From VAXT01 sp038040395 (GTDB lineage Bacteria > Actinomycetota > Thermoleophilia > Gaiellales > Gaiellaceae), in NCBI GenBank assembly GCA_038040395.1, contig JBBPIJ010000033.1:1-6828 (forward strand): DNA of 6,828 nt, in the 5' to 3' direction. The notes under the pieces were generated by a model. The model made no database searches, had not been told where the DNA came from, and worked only from the letters and a program-made list of their open reading frames with translations. This document shows, one piece after another, positions 1 to 6,665 of the stretch (position 1 is its first letter; every line of letters starts with the position of its first letter). Both the position numbers and the translations under genes were made by a program.

Positions 1-54
1 CTTCGCGTTGTGGACCAGGTCGTCGAGCTTGTCGATGAGTACTAGGACGTCCAT
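1..54 (-). CDS. N-terminus of a probable DivIVA/SepIVA-like coiled-coil protein (partial)
   Basis: Only the first 18 codons lie in the window, reading MDVLVLIDKLDDLVHNAK from an ATG at 54 to 52; the gene continues past position 1. A good ribosome binding site (TGAGGAG, 3 nt from the ATG) supports the start. From memory of actinobacterial genomes, a short coiled-coil protein of the DivIVA/SepIVA type (sometimes mislabelled as ATP synthase subunit B) with a very similar first line is encoded just downstream of coaD, before the DUF177 and rpmF genes. The hydrophobic/acidic heptad-like pattern fits that. It follows the propeller gene by 36 bp on the same strand, so it is probably the next member of the same operon. 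The family call rests on 18 residues and genomic position only; the reality of the start is much surer than the name. Confidence 0.55.
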   Translation of the reverse strand, partial: MDVLVLIDKLDDLVHNAK

Positions 55-90
55 AGGCTCCTCAGTCTAATGGCTCGATGAGCGAACCCC

Positions 91-983
91 CTACTCGAAG
101 GGGTCTGGTAGCCACACCGGCGAACGCGGACCGACGAAGGTCGGTCCGACGCCCCGAGCTTGCCCTCCTGTTGCCTCGATGATGAACACGCGCTCCTTGC
201 AGAGAGGCTTCCGGCACGGAACTTCGCGCGTGAACGCGACCATGCGTCCGTCGCGCGACCAGGCGGGCGACTCACCGTTTCGCTCGAGCAACCGCGCGTC
301 GGATCCGTCCGCGCCGATCGTCCAGATGTTTCCCGCGTGGGTGAACGCGAGATGCGTGCCGTCGGGGGCCCACGTTGGCGCATCGCCTCTCGTCAGGAGC
401 GTCTCGTCTTCCCCGTTCGGGTGGATGAGGACGATCTCGCCTTCGAGCGTGACCTCCGACCACCCCTTGATGTACGCGATCAAGTCGCCCGTGGGCGACC
501 AGGCGACGGTGGAGACGTCCTTGGTGTTCGTCACCTGCTCCGCATTGTCGGCCGACGTCGACCCAACCCAGATGTCGTAGCGGCCGTCGTCGCGCGCTGA
601 GTGGAGGAAAGCCATCTTGTTTCCGTCAGGCGAGAGGGTCGGGCCGAAGTTCGCGCCGGGGGGAAGCGGGAGAGTGACCGGGTTGAAGCCGTCCGAGTTC
701 GCGACCGAGATGCCCTTGCCGGTGTCCCAGGCGATCCTCTTCCCGTCCCGGGAGACACTGAGCACGGCCCAGACATCGGGCAGGCACATCTCCTTCGGGT
801 CCTTACCGTCGAAGAACATGTGACGAACTCCGCAGCCTTCTCTGACCGCGATCCTCCCGGGATAACGGGGAAGGCTGTCGCTTTCGTCGTCGCGGCTGAC
901 CGTGAAGACGGCCACAGCCGCGGCCGCGGCGATCACGAGGAGCGCGGGCCCCGAGAGCAGAATGATGGTTCGCCGGTCGATCT

Positions 984-987
<4 letters not shown>
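91..987 (-). CDS. Membrane-anchored TolB-like (PD40/WD40-like) beta-propeller protein
   Basis: 298 residues, function not recognised beyond fold. Residues 1-6 are basic, 7-30 form one hydrophobic helix (uncleaved signal anchor or signal peptide), and the rest should lie outside the cytoplasm. Five PD40-type repeats of the form (S/T/A)-x-S-x-D-G-x-x-(I/L/M/V)-A-(W/F/Y) are visible at about 77-87, 117-127, 162-172, 205-215 and 242-252, with a degenerate sixth ending the protein (PVWLPDPFE). This repeat is known from TolB and from the propeller domains of prolyl oligopeptidases; such propellers usually bind proteins or peptides. No catalytic domain follows. Four cysteines (52, 68, 258, 263) sit near the two ends of the propeller and could form disulfides. 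The ATG at 987 overlaps the coaD stop as ATGA and has no clear ribosome binding site of its own, which suggests translational coupling. It is not TolB of a Tol-Pal system: no tol or pal gene is nearby and the organism looks actinobacterial. Confidence 0.85.
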
Positions 988-1507
<520 letters not shown>

Positions 1508-1511
<4 letters not shown>

Positions 1512-2041
1512 GACGCCTCGAACAGCGTCACACGCGCCGAGCCGTACTTGCGGCTTGTGCGTTCGGCCAGGGGAAGCGTCGGCTGGTTCTTCGCAGAGCT
1601 TTCGACCACAACCAGCCCGCCCTCGGCAACGAGCTCCGGCAGGTACTTGGCCAAGGTGGGTAGGAGAGAGTCGAGCATCCGGTAGGGCGGGTCGACGAGG
1701 ACGAGATCGTAGCGCCTGCCCGCAGTTACCTCGGCGGCCAGGGCGCGTCGCGCGTCGGATTTGAGGATCCTTGCCCCCTTCAGGTCGAGCTTTTCGAGAT
1801 TGCGCTCGATCGTCCGCTGAGCCTCGCGGTCGGACTCGACGAAGACCGCCGATGCGGCCCCGCGGGACAGGGCCTCGAGGCCCATCGCGCCCGAGCCCGC
1901 GAAGAGGTCGAGCACAGCCATGTCGTCGACAGGCCCGATCAGGTTGAACGCCGCCTCCCGCACGCGATCGCCCGTGGGCCGCGTCTCGCCCTTCGGCGCA
2001 AAGATCTTCGAGCCCTTGCGGCTACCCGCGATGATCCGCAC
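1508..2041 (-). CDS. rsmD: 16S rRNA (guanine(966)-N(2))-methyltransferase RsmD
   Basis: RsmD uses S-adenosylmethionine to methylate N2 of G966 (E. coli numbering) in 16S rRNA, near the P site of the small ribosomal subunit. The 177-residue protein shows the family's N-terminal MRIIAGSRKG, the RPTGDRVREAAFN segment at 21-33, the SAM-binding motif I LDLFAGSGAMGLEALSRG at 44-61, an acidic residue closing strand 2 (VESD, 68-71), and the catalytic DPPY at 117-120. The start is GTG at 2041-2039; it gives exactly the expected family N-terminus and lies 3 nt after the recG stop. There is no strong ribosome binding site, so translation may depend on ribosomes finishing recG. The stop overlaps the coaD ATG as ATGA. 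Confidence 0.96.
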
Positions 2042-2044
2042 GGC

Positions 2045-4072
2045 TCAAGCCTGAAGCTCGCGGCCTTCGAAGACACGGTCGACCGCGTCGTTCAGCGGGC
2101 CTTCGTAATCGACCAGCTCGTCGGCGACCAGTCGAGCCTGCTCGAGCAACTTCCGGTCCGAGCGCAGTCGCGTAAAGCGCAAGTCCGAGAGGCCGGCCTG
2201 CCGGGTGCCCAGGAGCTGGCCTTCTCCGCGGATCTCGAGGTCTCGCTCGGCGAGCTCGAAGCCGTCGTTCGAGGCGACCAGCGCTTCCAACCGTGCGAGC
2301 GCCGAGTCGGTCAGCTCCTCCTTCGCGCGCGAGACGAGCAGGCAGTACGACTGTTCCGCCCCCCTCCCCACGCGCCCGCGAAGCTGGTGGAGCTGCGCAA
2401 GCCCGAAGCGATCTGCCTCCTGGACGATCATGATCGTCGCGTTCGGGACGTCGACGCCGACCTCGATCACGGTCGTCGCGACGAGCACGTCCAGCTCGCG
2501 CGCCTTGAACTGCGCCATCAGCTCGCGCCGCTCGGCCGGCGGGAGCCTTCCGTGGAGGAGGCCTACGCGGTAGCCCTTCAGCTCGCCCTTCCTGAGCCGC
2601 TCGGCCTCACGTTCAGCGGCACGCGCGAGGCTCGTTTCCGACTCTTCGATCAGCGGGCAGACGACATATGCCTGGCGGCCGTCGTCGAGGTGCTTCCGCA
2701 GACGCTTGTAGGCCTCGCTGGATCGATCTTGGGTCACCCAGGCCGTCTTCACCGGCTTGCGGTTCGCGGGCGGCTTGGCGATCTCGCTCACGGAGAGGTC
2801 GCCGTAGACGGTGAGGGCGAGCGTGCGCGGAATCGGCGTCGCCGTCATGTGCAGGACGTGCTGAGTGCGTCCACCTGTTATCGCCCGCCGCTGCTCGACA
2901 CCGAATCGGTGTTGCTCGTCGACGACCGCGACCGCAACCTCGCTCAGGTCGACGCCCTCCTGGATAAGCGCGTGCGTGCCGACGAGGATCTGCGCCGTGG
3001 CGGGATCGTCCTTGACCGAGCGGGTGAGGAGCGCGACCTCGATGCCAAGCTCGCGGCAGGTCTCCTCGAGCGTGAGGAAGTGCTGCTCTGCGAGCGTCTC
3101 GGTCGGCGCCATCAGCGCGCCCTTCTTGCCCGCCTCGACTGCGCGGAGGAGAGCGTAGAGCGCGACGACTGTCTTGCCCGAGCCGACCTCGCCCTGGAGC
3201 AGTCGCTCCATCGGCGTCGACGTGGCGAGATCGGCGTCGATCTCCGTGATCGCGCGCTCCTGGTGGGGCGTGAGCTCGAATGGGAGCAGCTTTCGATAGC
3301 GGGAGACGAGCTCACCGGGCGCCCCCAGCGCCGGCGCCTGCTCCTGTTCGCGACCGCGGCGGCGGCGCGCGAGACCGACCTGGAGCACGAGGAGCTCTTC
3401 GAAGGCAAGCCGCCGGCGTCCCCGCTCGGCGTCTTCGGGCTCGGCCGGCCGATGCAGGGCCGCCAGGGCATCGGCGCGCAGCGGCAGGCCTGCTTTCTCG
3501 CTGAGGTCGGCAGGTAGCGGATCAGGATCGTCACGTGTGTGCTCGAGCGCGTGCCCGATCACTTCGCGGAGCTTCTTGACCGTCACCTCCTCGCTTGCCG
3601 GGTACACCGGCGCGAAGTCGGCGGTGGCGGCAGCGCCGTTCAGGTCGTAGGAGCGCACGTTGAACTCGTTGCGCCGAAGCTGTCCGCGCAGCCGCACGCG
3701 CGTGCCCGGCTTGAGCTTGTCTACGAGCCAGGCCTGGTTGAACCAGACGGCGGTGATCTCGCCGGTCTCGTCGGCCACGCGCGCCTGGACGATGGCGAGT
3801 CGCGGGCGCGGGCGGCGAATCGAGGTCTTGACGATCTCGCCGCTGATGGCCACCTCTTCCTCGCCGGCCGGAAGGTCGGCGATCCGTACCTCCTCGGCTG
3901 CGGCCTCGTAACGGTGCGGCCTGTGCTCGAGCAGGTCGCCGATCGTCGAGAGCCCGAGCTTCGCGAGCCTCTTGGCGACCACCGGGCCGACTCCCGGCAG
4001 GGTCTCGACGCCGCGGGCAAGCCGGTCGGGCCGGGGAAACGTCCGTGGGCGCGACCAGCTCGCTGGGGCCAA
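2045..4072 (-). CDS. recG: ATP-dependent DNA helicase RecG
   Basis: RecG is a superfamily 2 helicase that remodels stalled replication forks and branched DNA intermediates. The 675 residues match family length. Order: an N-terminal helix-hairpin region (LPGVGPVVAKRLAKLGLSTIGDLL, residues 25-48), the OB-fold wedge domain (about 65-160), then helicase domains with Walker A GEVGSGKT at 294-301, the DExH box DEQH at 385-388, motif III MTATPIPRTLAL at 409-420, VIEVGVDVPNA at 535-545, and motif VI QLRGRVGRG at 563-571. The RecG-specific DLEIRGEGQLLGTRQAG segment is at 611-627. The start chosen is TTG at 4072; no in-frame ATG or GTG occurs upstream in the intergenic part, the next methionine is residue 288, and there is no obvious Shine-Dalgarno. 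An in-frame CTG 36 nt upstream is a poorer alternative. A TATACT element lies about 45 nt upstream of the TTG. It heads a tight cluster with rsmD and coaD. Confidence 0.97.
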   Translation of the reverse strand: MAPASWSRPRTFPRPDRLARGVETLPGVGPVVAKRLAKLGLSTIGDLLEHRPHRYEAAAEEVRIADLPAGEEEVAISGEIVKTSIRRPRPRLAIVQARVADETGEITAVWFNQAWLVDKLKPGTRVRLRGQLRRNEFNVRSYDLNGAAATADFAPVYPASEEVTVKKLREVIGHALEHTRDDPDPLPADLSEKAGLPLRADALAALHRPAEPEDAERGRRRLAFEELLVLQVGLARRRRGREQEQAPALGAPGELVSRYRKLLPFELTPHQERAITEIDADLATSTPMERLLQGEVGSGKTVVALYALLRAVEAGKKGALMAPTETLAEQHFLTLEETCRELGIEVALLTRSVKDDPATAQILVGTHALIQEGVDLSEVAVAVVDEQHRFGVEQRRAITGGRTQHVLHMTATPIPRTLALTVYGDLSVSEIAKPPANRKPVKTAWVTQDRSSEAYKRLRKHLDDGRQAYVVCPLIEESETSLARAAEREAERLRKGELKGYRVGLLHGRLPPAERRELMAQFKARELDVLVATTVIEVGVDVPNATIMIVQEADRFGLAQLHQLRGRVGRGAEQSYCLLVSRAKEELTDSALARLEALVASNDGFELAERDLEIRGEGQLLGTRQAGLSDLRFTRLRSDRKLLEQARLVADELVDYEGPLNDAVDRVFEGRELQA

Positions 4073-4117
4073 TGGCTCAGCGAAGGCGGTCGGAAGTTCT
4101 CGGGCCAGGGTGCGCCG

Positions 4118-4123
4118 AGTATA
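4118..4123 (-). promoter_or_regulatory. Putative -10 element upstream of recG
   Basis: On the minus strand the hexamer TATACT (5 of 6 matches to TATAAT) lies in the 59-bp gap between the transporter stop codon (4132) and the recG TTG (4072), about 45 nt before the start. No good -35 hexamer is visible; TCGAGC with a 16-bp spacer matches the consensus at only 3 of 6 positions. The 9-mer CCTATACTC here is repeated exactly in front of the transporter gene. It would let recG-rsmD-coaD be transcribed independently of the transporter. Confidence 0.45.
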
Positions 4124-4131
4124 GGAACGCG

Positions 4132-5436
4132 TCAGGCGGGCTCGACTTCTGCCAGCTCCTGTTTGCCGTCCGGCAGGAATTCCACGTTGAGCTTCTCAAT
4201 TCGTGCTCCATCGACTACGTCAACCTCGAAGCGCAAGCCGTCCCAGACGACCTCGTCACCCGTCTCGGGTGCCCGGCCGAGCTGGCCGAAGACGAACCCC
4301 GCAAGCGTGTGGTAATCCTCCTGCGGCATCTCCTGCCCGAACTGTTCGTTGAAATCGTCGATCGGGAATGTCCCGCTGACCCGGATTGTGCGCTCGTCGA
4401 TTCGTTGAAGAGATTCGTCCGGCAGGTCGTACTCGTCCGCGATCTCCCCCACGATCTCCTCGAGCAGGTCTTCGAGCGTGACGATGCCCTCCATCGCTCC
4501 GTACTCGTCGACGACGATCGCCATGTGCTGCTTCGTTTGCCGAAACTCGGCCAGCAGCGCACCCAGATCCTTCGTCTCAGGGACAAGGTATGGAGGCCGA
4601 AGCAACTCCTCGATGACGACGTTCTCGATCCCCTTTCCGTAGAGCGCCGAGAAGAGGTCGCGGACGTGCAGGATGCCGACGATCTCGTCGAGCGACCCGC
4701 GATAGGCGGGGTAGCGCGTGAATGGCGAGTCGATCACGGCCGCGAGGCACTCCTCCGGCGGAAGGTCGACCGAGATCGCGACGACCTGCGGACGCGCGAC
4801 CATCACTTCATGGGCCTCCTTGTCGGCGAAGTCGAAGACCTTGTACAGGAGCTCTTGCTCGGCCTGCTCCACGACTCCCGACTCGCCCGCCTGCGCCACG
4901 ATCAAGCGGATGTCCTCCTCCGAGTGCGCGACGACGCCGGCGGGCGCGGGCTCGATGCCGAAGAGCTTCGTGAACGCATTTGCCGAGAGCTGGAGGAACC
5001 AGACGAGCGGATAGGTGATGAGGAAGACGCCCTCGACCGGAAGAGCCACCCAGAGGGCGGTCTGCTCGTTCTTCGTGAGCGCAATCGCCTTGGGCACGAG
5101 CTCGCCGAGCGTGACATGGAGGTACGTGACGAATGCGAAGGCGCCGACGAAAGCAACCCCTTGCGAAAGCGGCTCGTCAAGCCAGTGCTCGACGAGCGGT
5201 TCGCCCACGGCGCCGAGCGCGATCGAGAACGCGGTGATGCCAAGCTGAACAGTGCCGATGAAGCGCACCGGACTGTCCATGATGCGAAGCGCCATGCGGG
5301 CGCGACGATTGCCCGCATGGGCGAACTCCATGAGACGCGCGCGCTTGGCCGTCACCAGTGCGTATTCGGCCGCGACGAAGAACGCGTTCCCCAGCACGAG
5401 CAGGAGCACGGCGATGGCTTGCAGGAAGATGGTCAC
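4132..5436 (-). CDS. CNNM/CorC-HlyC family transporter with CBS domains (probable Mg2+ exporter)
   Basis: 434 residues with the full architecture of the hemolysin C/CorC/CNNM family, whose studied members (bacterial CorC, S. aureus MpfA) export Mg2+. The N-terminal DUF21 membrane domain has hydrophobic segments at about 1-28, 60-82, 93-120 and 126-155, with the conserved NAFFVAAEYALV (17-28) and LGELVPKAIAL (110-120). A pair of CBS domains follows at about 206-335 (MVARPQVVAISVDLPPEECL, then MAIVVDEYGAMEGIVTLEDLLEEIVGEI), and a CorC_HlyC C-terminal domain at about 342-422 (IRVSGTFPIDDFN). The start is GTG at 5436, preceded by GGAG 8 nt upstream; it gives the standard DUF21 N-terminus. It is the first gene of the leftward block, 59 bp before recG. 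The family assignment is firm; the ion is inferred, and the old hemolysin label is misleading. Confidence 0.94.
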   Translation of the reverse strand: MTIFLQAIAVLLLVLGNAFFVAAEYALVTAKRARLMEFAHAGNRRARMALRIMDSPVRFIGTVQLGITAFSIALGAVGEPLVEHWLDEPLSQGVAFVGAFAFVTYLHVTLGELVPKAIALTKNEQTALWVALPVEGVFLITYPLVWFLQLSANAFTKLFGIEPAPAGVVAHSEEDIRLIVAQAGESGVVEQAEQELLYKVFDFADKEAHEVMVARPQVVAISVDLPPEECLAAVIDSPFTRYPAYRGSLDEIVGILHVRDLFSALYGKGIENVVIEELLRPPYLVPETKDLGALLAEFRQTKQHMAIVVDEYGAMEGIVTLEDLLEEIVGEIADEYDLPDESLQRIDERTIRVSGTFPIDDFNEQFGQEMPQEDYHTLAGFVFGQLGRAPETGDEVVWDGLRFEVDVVDGARIEKLNVEFLPDGKQELAEVEPA

Positions 5437-5454
5437 GCCCCGCTCTCCGGGGCG
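5436..5454 (-). promoter_or_regulatory. Hairpin holding the Shine-Dalgarno of the transporter gene in its loop
   Basis: Read on the minus strand, CGCCCC (5454-5449) can pair with GGGGCG (5441-5436), a 6-bp all-GC stem around the 7-nt loop GGAGAGC. The loop contains the GGAG ribosome binding site, and the last stem base is the first base of the GTG start codon. Folding would expose the Shine-Dalgarno but tie up the edge of the start codon, so it could modulate translation of the transporter. The pairing is seen directly; any regulatory role is inference. Confidence 0.4.
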
Positions 5455-5493
5455 CGAGTACTAGGCGGGTGGTCGTCGTCCAAGCGGACTCTG

Positions 5494-5499
5494 AGTATA
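5494..5499 (-). promoter_or_regulatory. Putative -10 element for the transporter gene
   Basis: TATACT on the minus strand, 57 nt upstream of the GTG at 5436, inside the exact 9-mer CCTATACTC also found upstream of recG. A transcript would begin near 5487 and carry a leader of about 50 nt that includes the GC hairpin around the ribosome binding site. No convincing -35 hexamer is visible at 16-18 bp spacing. Confidence 0.45.
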
Positions 5500-5530
5500 G
5501 GCGAGGAATCGGAGCTGACCGTCTCGGCCC

Positions 5531-5554
5531 AAAACTCCCCACCCGGGTGGGGAG
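5531..5554 (-). terminator. 20-bp perfect palindrome with T4 tract (terminator-like hairpin or operator)
   Basis: Positions 5535-5554 are a perfect 20-bp palindrome (CTCCCCAC-CCGG-GTGGGGAG). As RNA it gives an 8-bp GC-rich stem with a CCGG loop. On the minus strand it is followed at once by TTTT (5534-5531), the form of an intrinsic terminator. It sits upstream of the transporter -10 element, with no leftward gene to terminate, so it may block antisense transcription, attenuate a longer leader, or be a protein-binding site. The symmetry is certain; the role is not known. Confidence 0.4.
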
Positions 5555-5642
5555 AAAGGTTCCACCCGCCACCCGCGGTGAGCGTAGCCGGGGAAAGCGA
5601 ACGCGGATGTCGCAGAAGTGAGCCAATTGTCGCTGGCGTGAG

Positions 5643-5656
5643 CGAACGTATGTTCG
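5643..5656 (+). promoter_or_regulatory. LexA/SOS box (Gram-positive type) upstream of the radical SAM gene
   Basis: CGAAC-GTAT-GTTCG fits the Bacillus/actinobacterial LexA operator core (CGAAC-N4-GTTCG), and the central GTAT obeys the RNRY pattern of the B. subtilis consensus. It ends one base before the TATACT element of the radical SAM gene, so a bound LexA dimer would cover the spacer and block RNA polymerase. With ten fixed bases, about 0.007 chance matches are expected in a window this size under equal base use. Its exact placement on a promoter strengthens the call. Binding itself is inferred. Confidence 0.75.
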
Positions 5657-5662
5657 TATACT
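5657..5662 (+). promoter_or_regulatory. Putative -10 element of a leaderless radical SAM transcript
   Basis: TATACT lies 6 bp before the GTG at 5669. Transcription normally starts 6-8 bp after the -10 hexamer, which places the first mRNA base at or next to the G of the GTG, and there is no room for a Shine-Dalgarno. A weak -35 candidate is CTGGCG (5633-5638, 3 of 6 matches, 18-bp spacer). Leaderless mRNAs with this arrangement are common in Actinobacteria. Confidence 0.6.
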
Positions 5663-5668
5663 CCATAT

Positions 5669-6571
5669 GTGGCTGCCGACTACCGCGAAGAGCCGTGCCG
5701 GAGCGCTCTGAACCGCGTCAAGGGCATGCGCTTCAGGTGGTCGCTCAATCCATACATGGGGTGCGTCCACCGCTGCACCTTCTGTTATGTCCGTGCATTC
5801 GAGCGCCGCGCCGAGCGACCTGCCGACGACCGCTACGGCACCTCGATCCGAGTCAAGATCAACATCGCCGAGGTGTTGCGCCGCGAACTCGCGCGCCCGT
5901 CCTGGCAGCGCGAGCAGGTGACGATCGGCGCCGCGACCGATCCCTACCAGCCCGCCGAGGGTCGCTACCGCCTCACGCGCGCCTGCCTCGAGGCGCTGGC
6001 CGAGGCCGGAACCCCGCTCGGGATCATCACTCGGGGCCCCATGATCGTCCGCGACATCGACGTCCTCGCGGAGGCCGCACGGCGCGCGAGCGTCTCGGTC
6101 ACCTTCTCGATCCCGACGCTCGACGAGGAGGTCTGGCGCAAGACGGAGCCCTCGACAGCCCATCCGCGGCAGCGCCTGAAAGCCCTCTCGCAACTCGTCG
6201 AGGCGGGGATCAAGGTTGGCGTCGGCATGGCACCGATCCTGCCGGGGATATCGAATAGGCCACACCAGCTGCGCGAAGTGGTGAAAGCGGCCCGCGATGC
6301 GGGCGCGACGGGGATCTGGACGAACCTGTTGTTCCTACGGCCCGGCACCCGCGAGCACTTCCTAGAGAACCTCGCTCAGGATTGGCCCGAGGAGCTTGAG
6401 CGCTATCAACGCCTCTACGGGAAGACCGCCTACCTCGGCAAGCAGCACACGCAGCCGCTCCGGGATCAGGTCAAAGCGCTGGCCCGCGAATACGGCGTCC
6501 GTGATCGCCGCCACATCCGGCTAGAACCCGAGCCGCCGGTCATCGCAGAGCAGCTGCAGATGGCCGTGTAG
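5669..6571 (+). CDS. SPL-family radical SAM protein (Rv2578c-like), probably SOS-regulated
   Basis: A 300-residue protein of the radical SAM superfamily related to spore photoproduct lyase, most like the actinobacterial Rv2578c-type group. C32, C36 and C39 form the CxxxCxxC motif that binds the 4Fe-4S cluster (within LNPYMGCVHRCTFCYVR). Other family segments are SALNRV at 12-17 before the domain, RRELARPSW at 71-79, ATDPYQPAEGRYRLTR at 89-104 and MAPILPGISN at 187-196. The only other cysteines are C10 and C106; neither sits at the spacing of the H-donor Cys141 of B. subtilis spore photoproduct lyase (44 residues after the last cluster Cys), so the same repair chemistry is not assured. The GTG at 5669 is the only ATG, GTG or TTG start after the in-frame stop at 5639-5641 and before Met20. 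A SOS box and -10 element lie immediately upstream. Substrate unknown; a DNA-damage role is inferred from family and operator. Confidence 0.9.
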   Translation: MAADYREEPCRSALNRVKGMRFRWSLNPYMGCVHRCTFCYVRAFERRAERPADDRYGTSIRVKINIAEVLRRELARPSWQREQVTIGAATDPYQPAEGRYRLTRACLEALAEAGTPLGIITRGPMIVRDIDVLAEAARRASVSVTFSIPTLDEEVWRKTEPSTAHPRQRLKALSQLVEAGIKVGVGMAPILPGISNRPHQLREVVKAARDAGATGIWTNLLFLRPGTREHFLENLAQDWPEELERYQRLYGKTAYLGKQHTQPLRDQVKALAREYGVRDRRHIRLEPEPPVIAEQLQMAV

Positions 6572-6577
6572 CCCAGC

Positions 6578-6624
6578 GCCGGAGTGCCGGCTGCCACACG
6601 CGACGAGGCCCCGAGGCGGGCCTC
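6578..6624 (+). terminator. Possible terminator region with two GC-rich hairpins between convergent genes
   Basis: Seven bases after the radical SAM stop codon, GCCGG (6578-6582) pairs with CCGGC (6587-6591) around AGTG. Further on, GAGGCCC (6605-6611) pairs perfectly with GGGCCTC (6618-6624) around a 6-nt loop. Neither is followed by a T tract on the plus strand or on the minus strand, so these are not classical intrinsic terminators. Their place between convergent genes suggests they stop or stabilise transcripts from either side. Confidence 0.3.
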
Positions 6625-6665
6625 AAAGCCCTGCCTAGCGCGCGGCTCGGGTTGCCGGACGCGGG

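Noticed and set aside
2387..3517. A 376-codon plus-strand open frame inside recG
   Set aside because: Antisense shadow of recG; the helicase motifs are on the minus strand.
5380..5392. GAAC-GC-GTTC palindrome as a second SOS box
   Set aside because: The spacer is 2 instead of 4 bases and it lies inside the transporter coding region.
4132..5436. Annotation of the CBS-domain protein as a hemolysin
   Set aside because: The hemolysin C name is historical; the DUF21-CBS-CorC_HlyC order is that of ion transporters.
5539..5575. CCACCCG copies as a CRISPR array or minisatellite
   Set aside because: Only three 7-bp copies with unequal spacing and no spacers; far too short for an array.
5433..5666. 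A 77-codon minus-strand open frame whose TGA overlaps the transporter GTG as GTGA
   Set aside because: The stop/start overlap is suggestive of a coupled leader peptide, but its ATG lies upstream of the predicted transporter promoter, inside the region next to the radical SAM start. It has no ribosome binding site that I can see and the protein resembles nothing known. A shorter leader from the TTG at 5483 is possible but unsupported.
4045..6258. A 737-codon open frame on the plus strand, antisense to the transporter and running into the radical SAM gene
   Set aside because: It is a by-product of GC-rich codon use on the opposite strand. Its translation is low-complexity, rich in Arg, Asp and Leu, and shows no domain, while the minus-strand frame has every CNNM/CorC motif.
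5177..6265. A 362-codon minus-strand open frame across the radical SAM gene and divergent region
   Set aside because: Arg- and Ala-rich with no recognisable domain; it lies antisense to a gene with a clear CxxxCxxC motif and overlaps the transporter out of frame.
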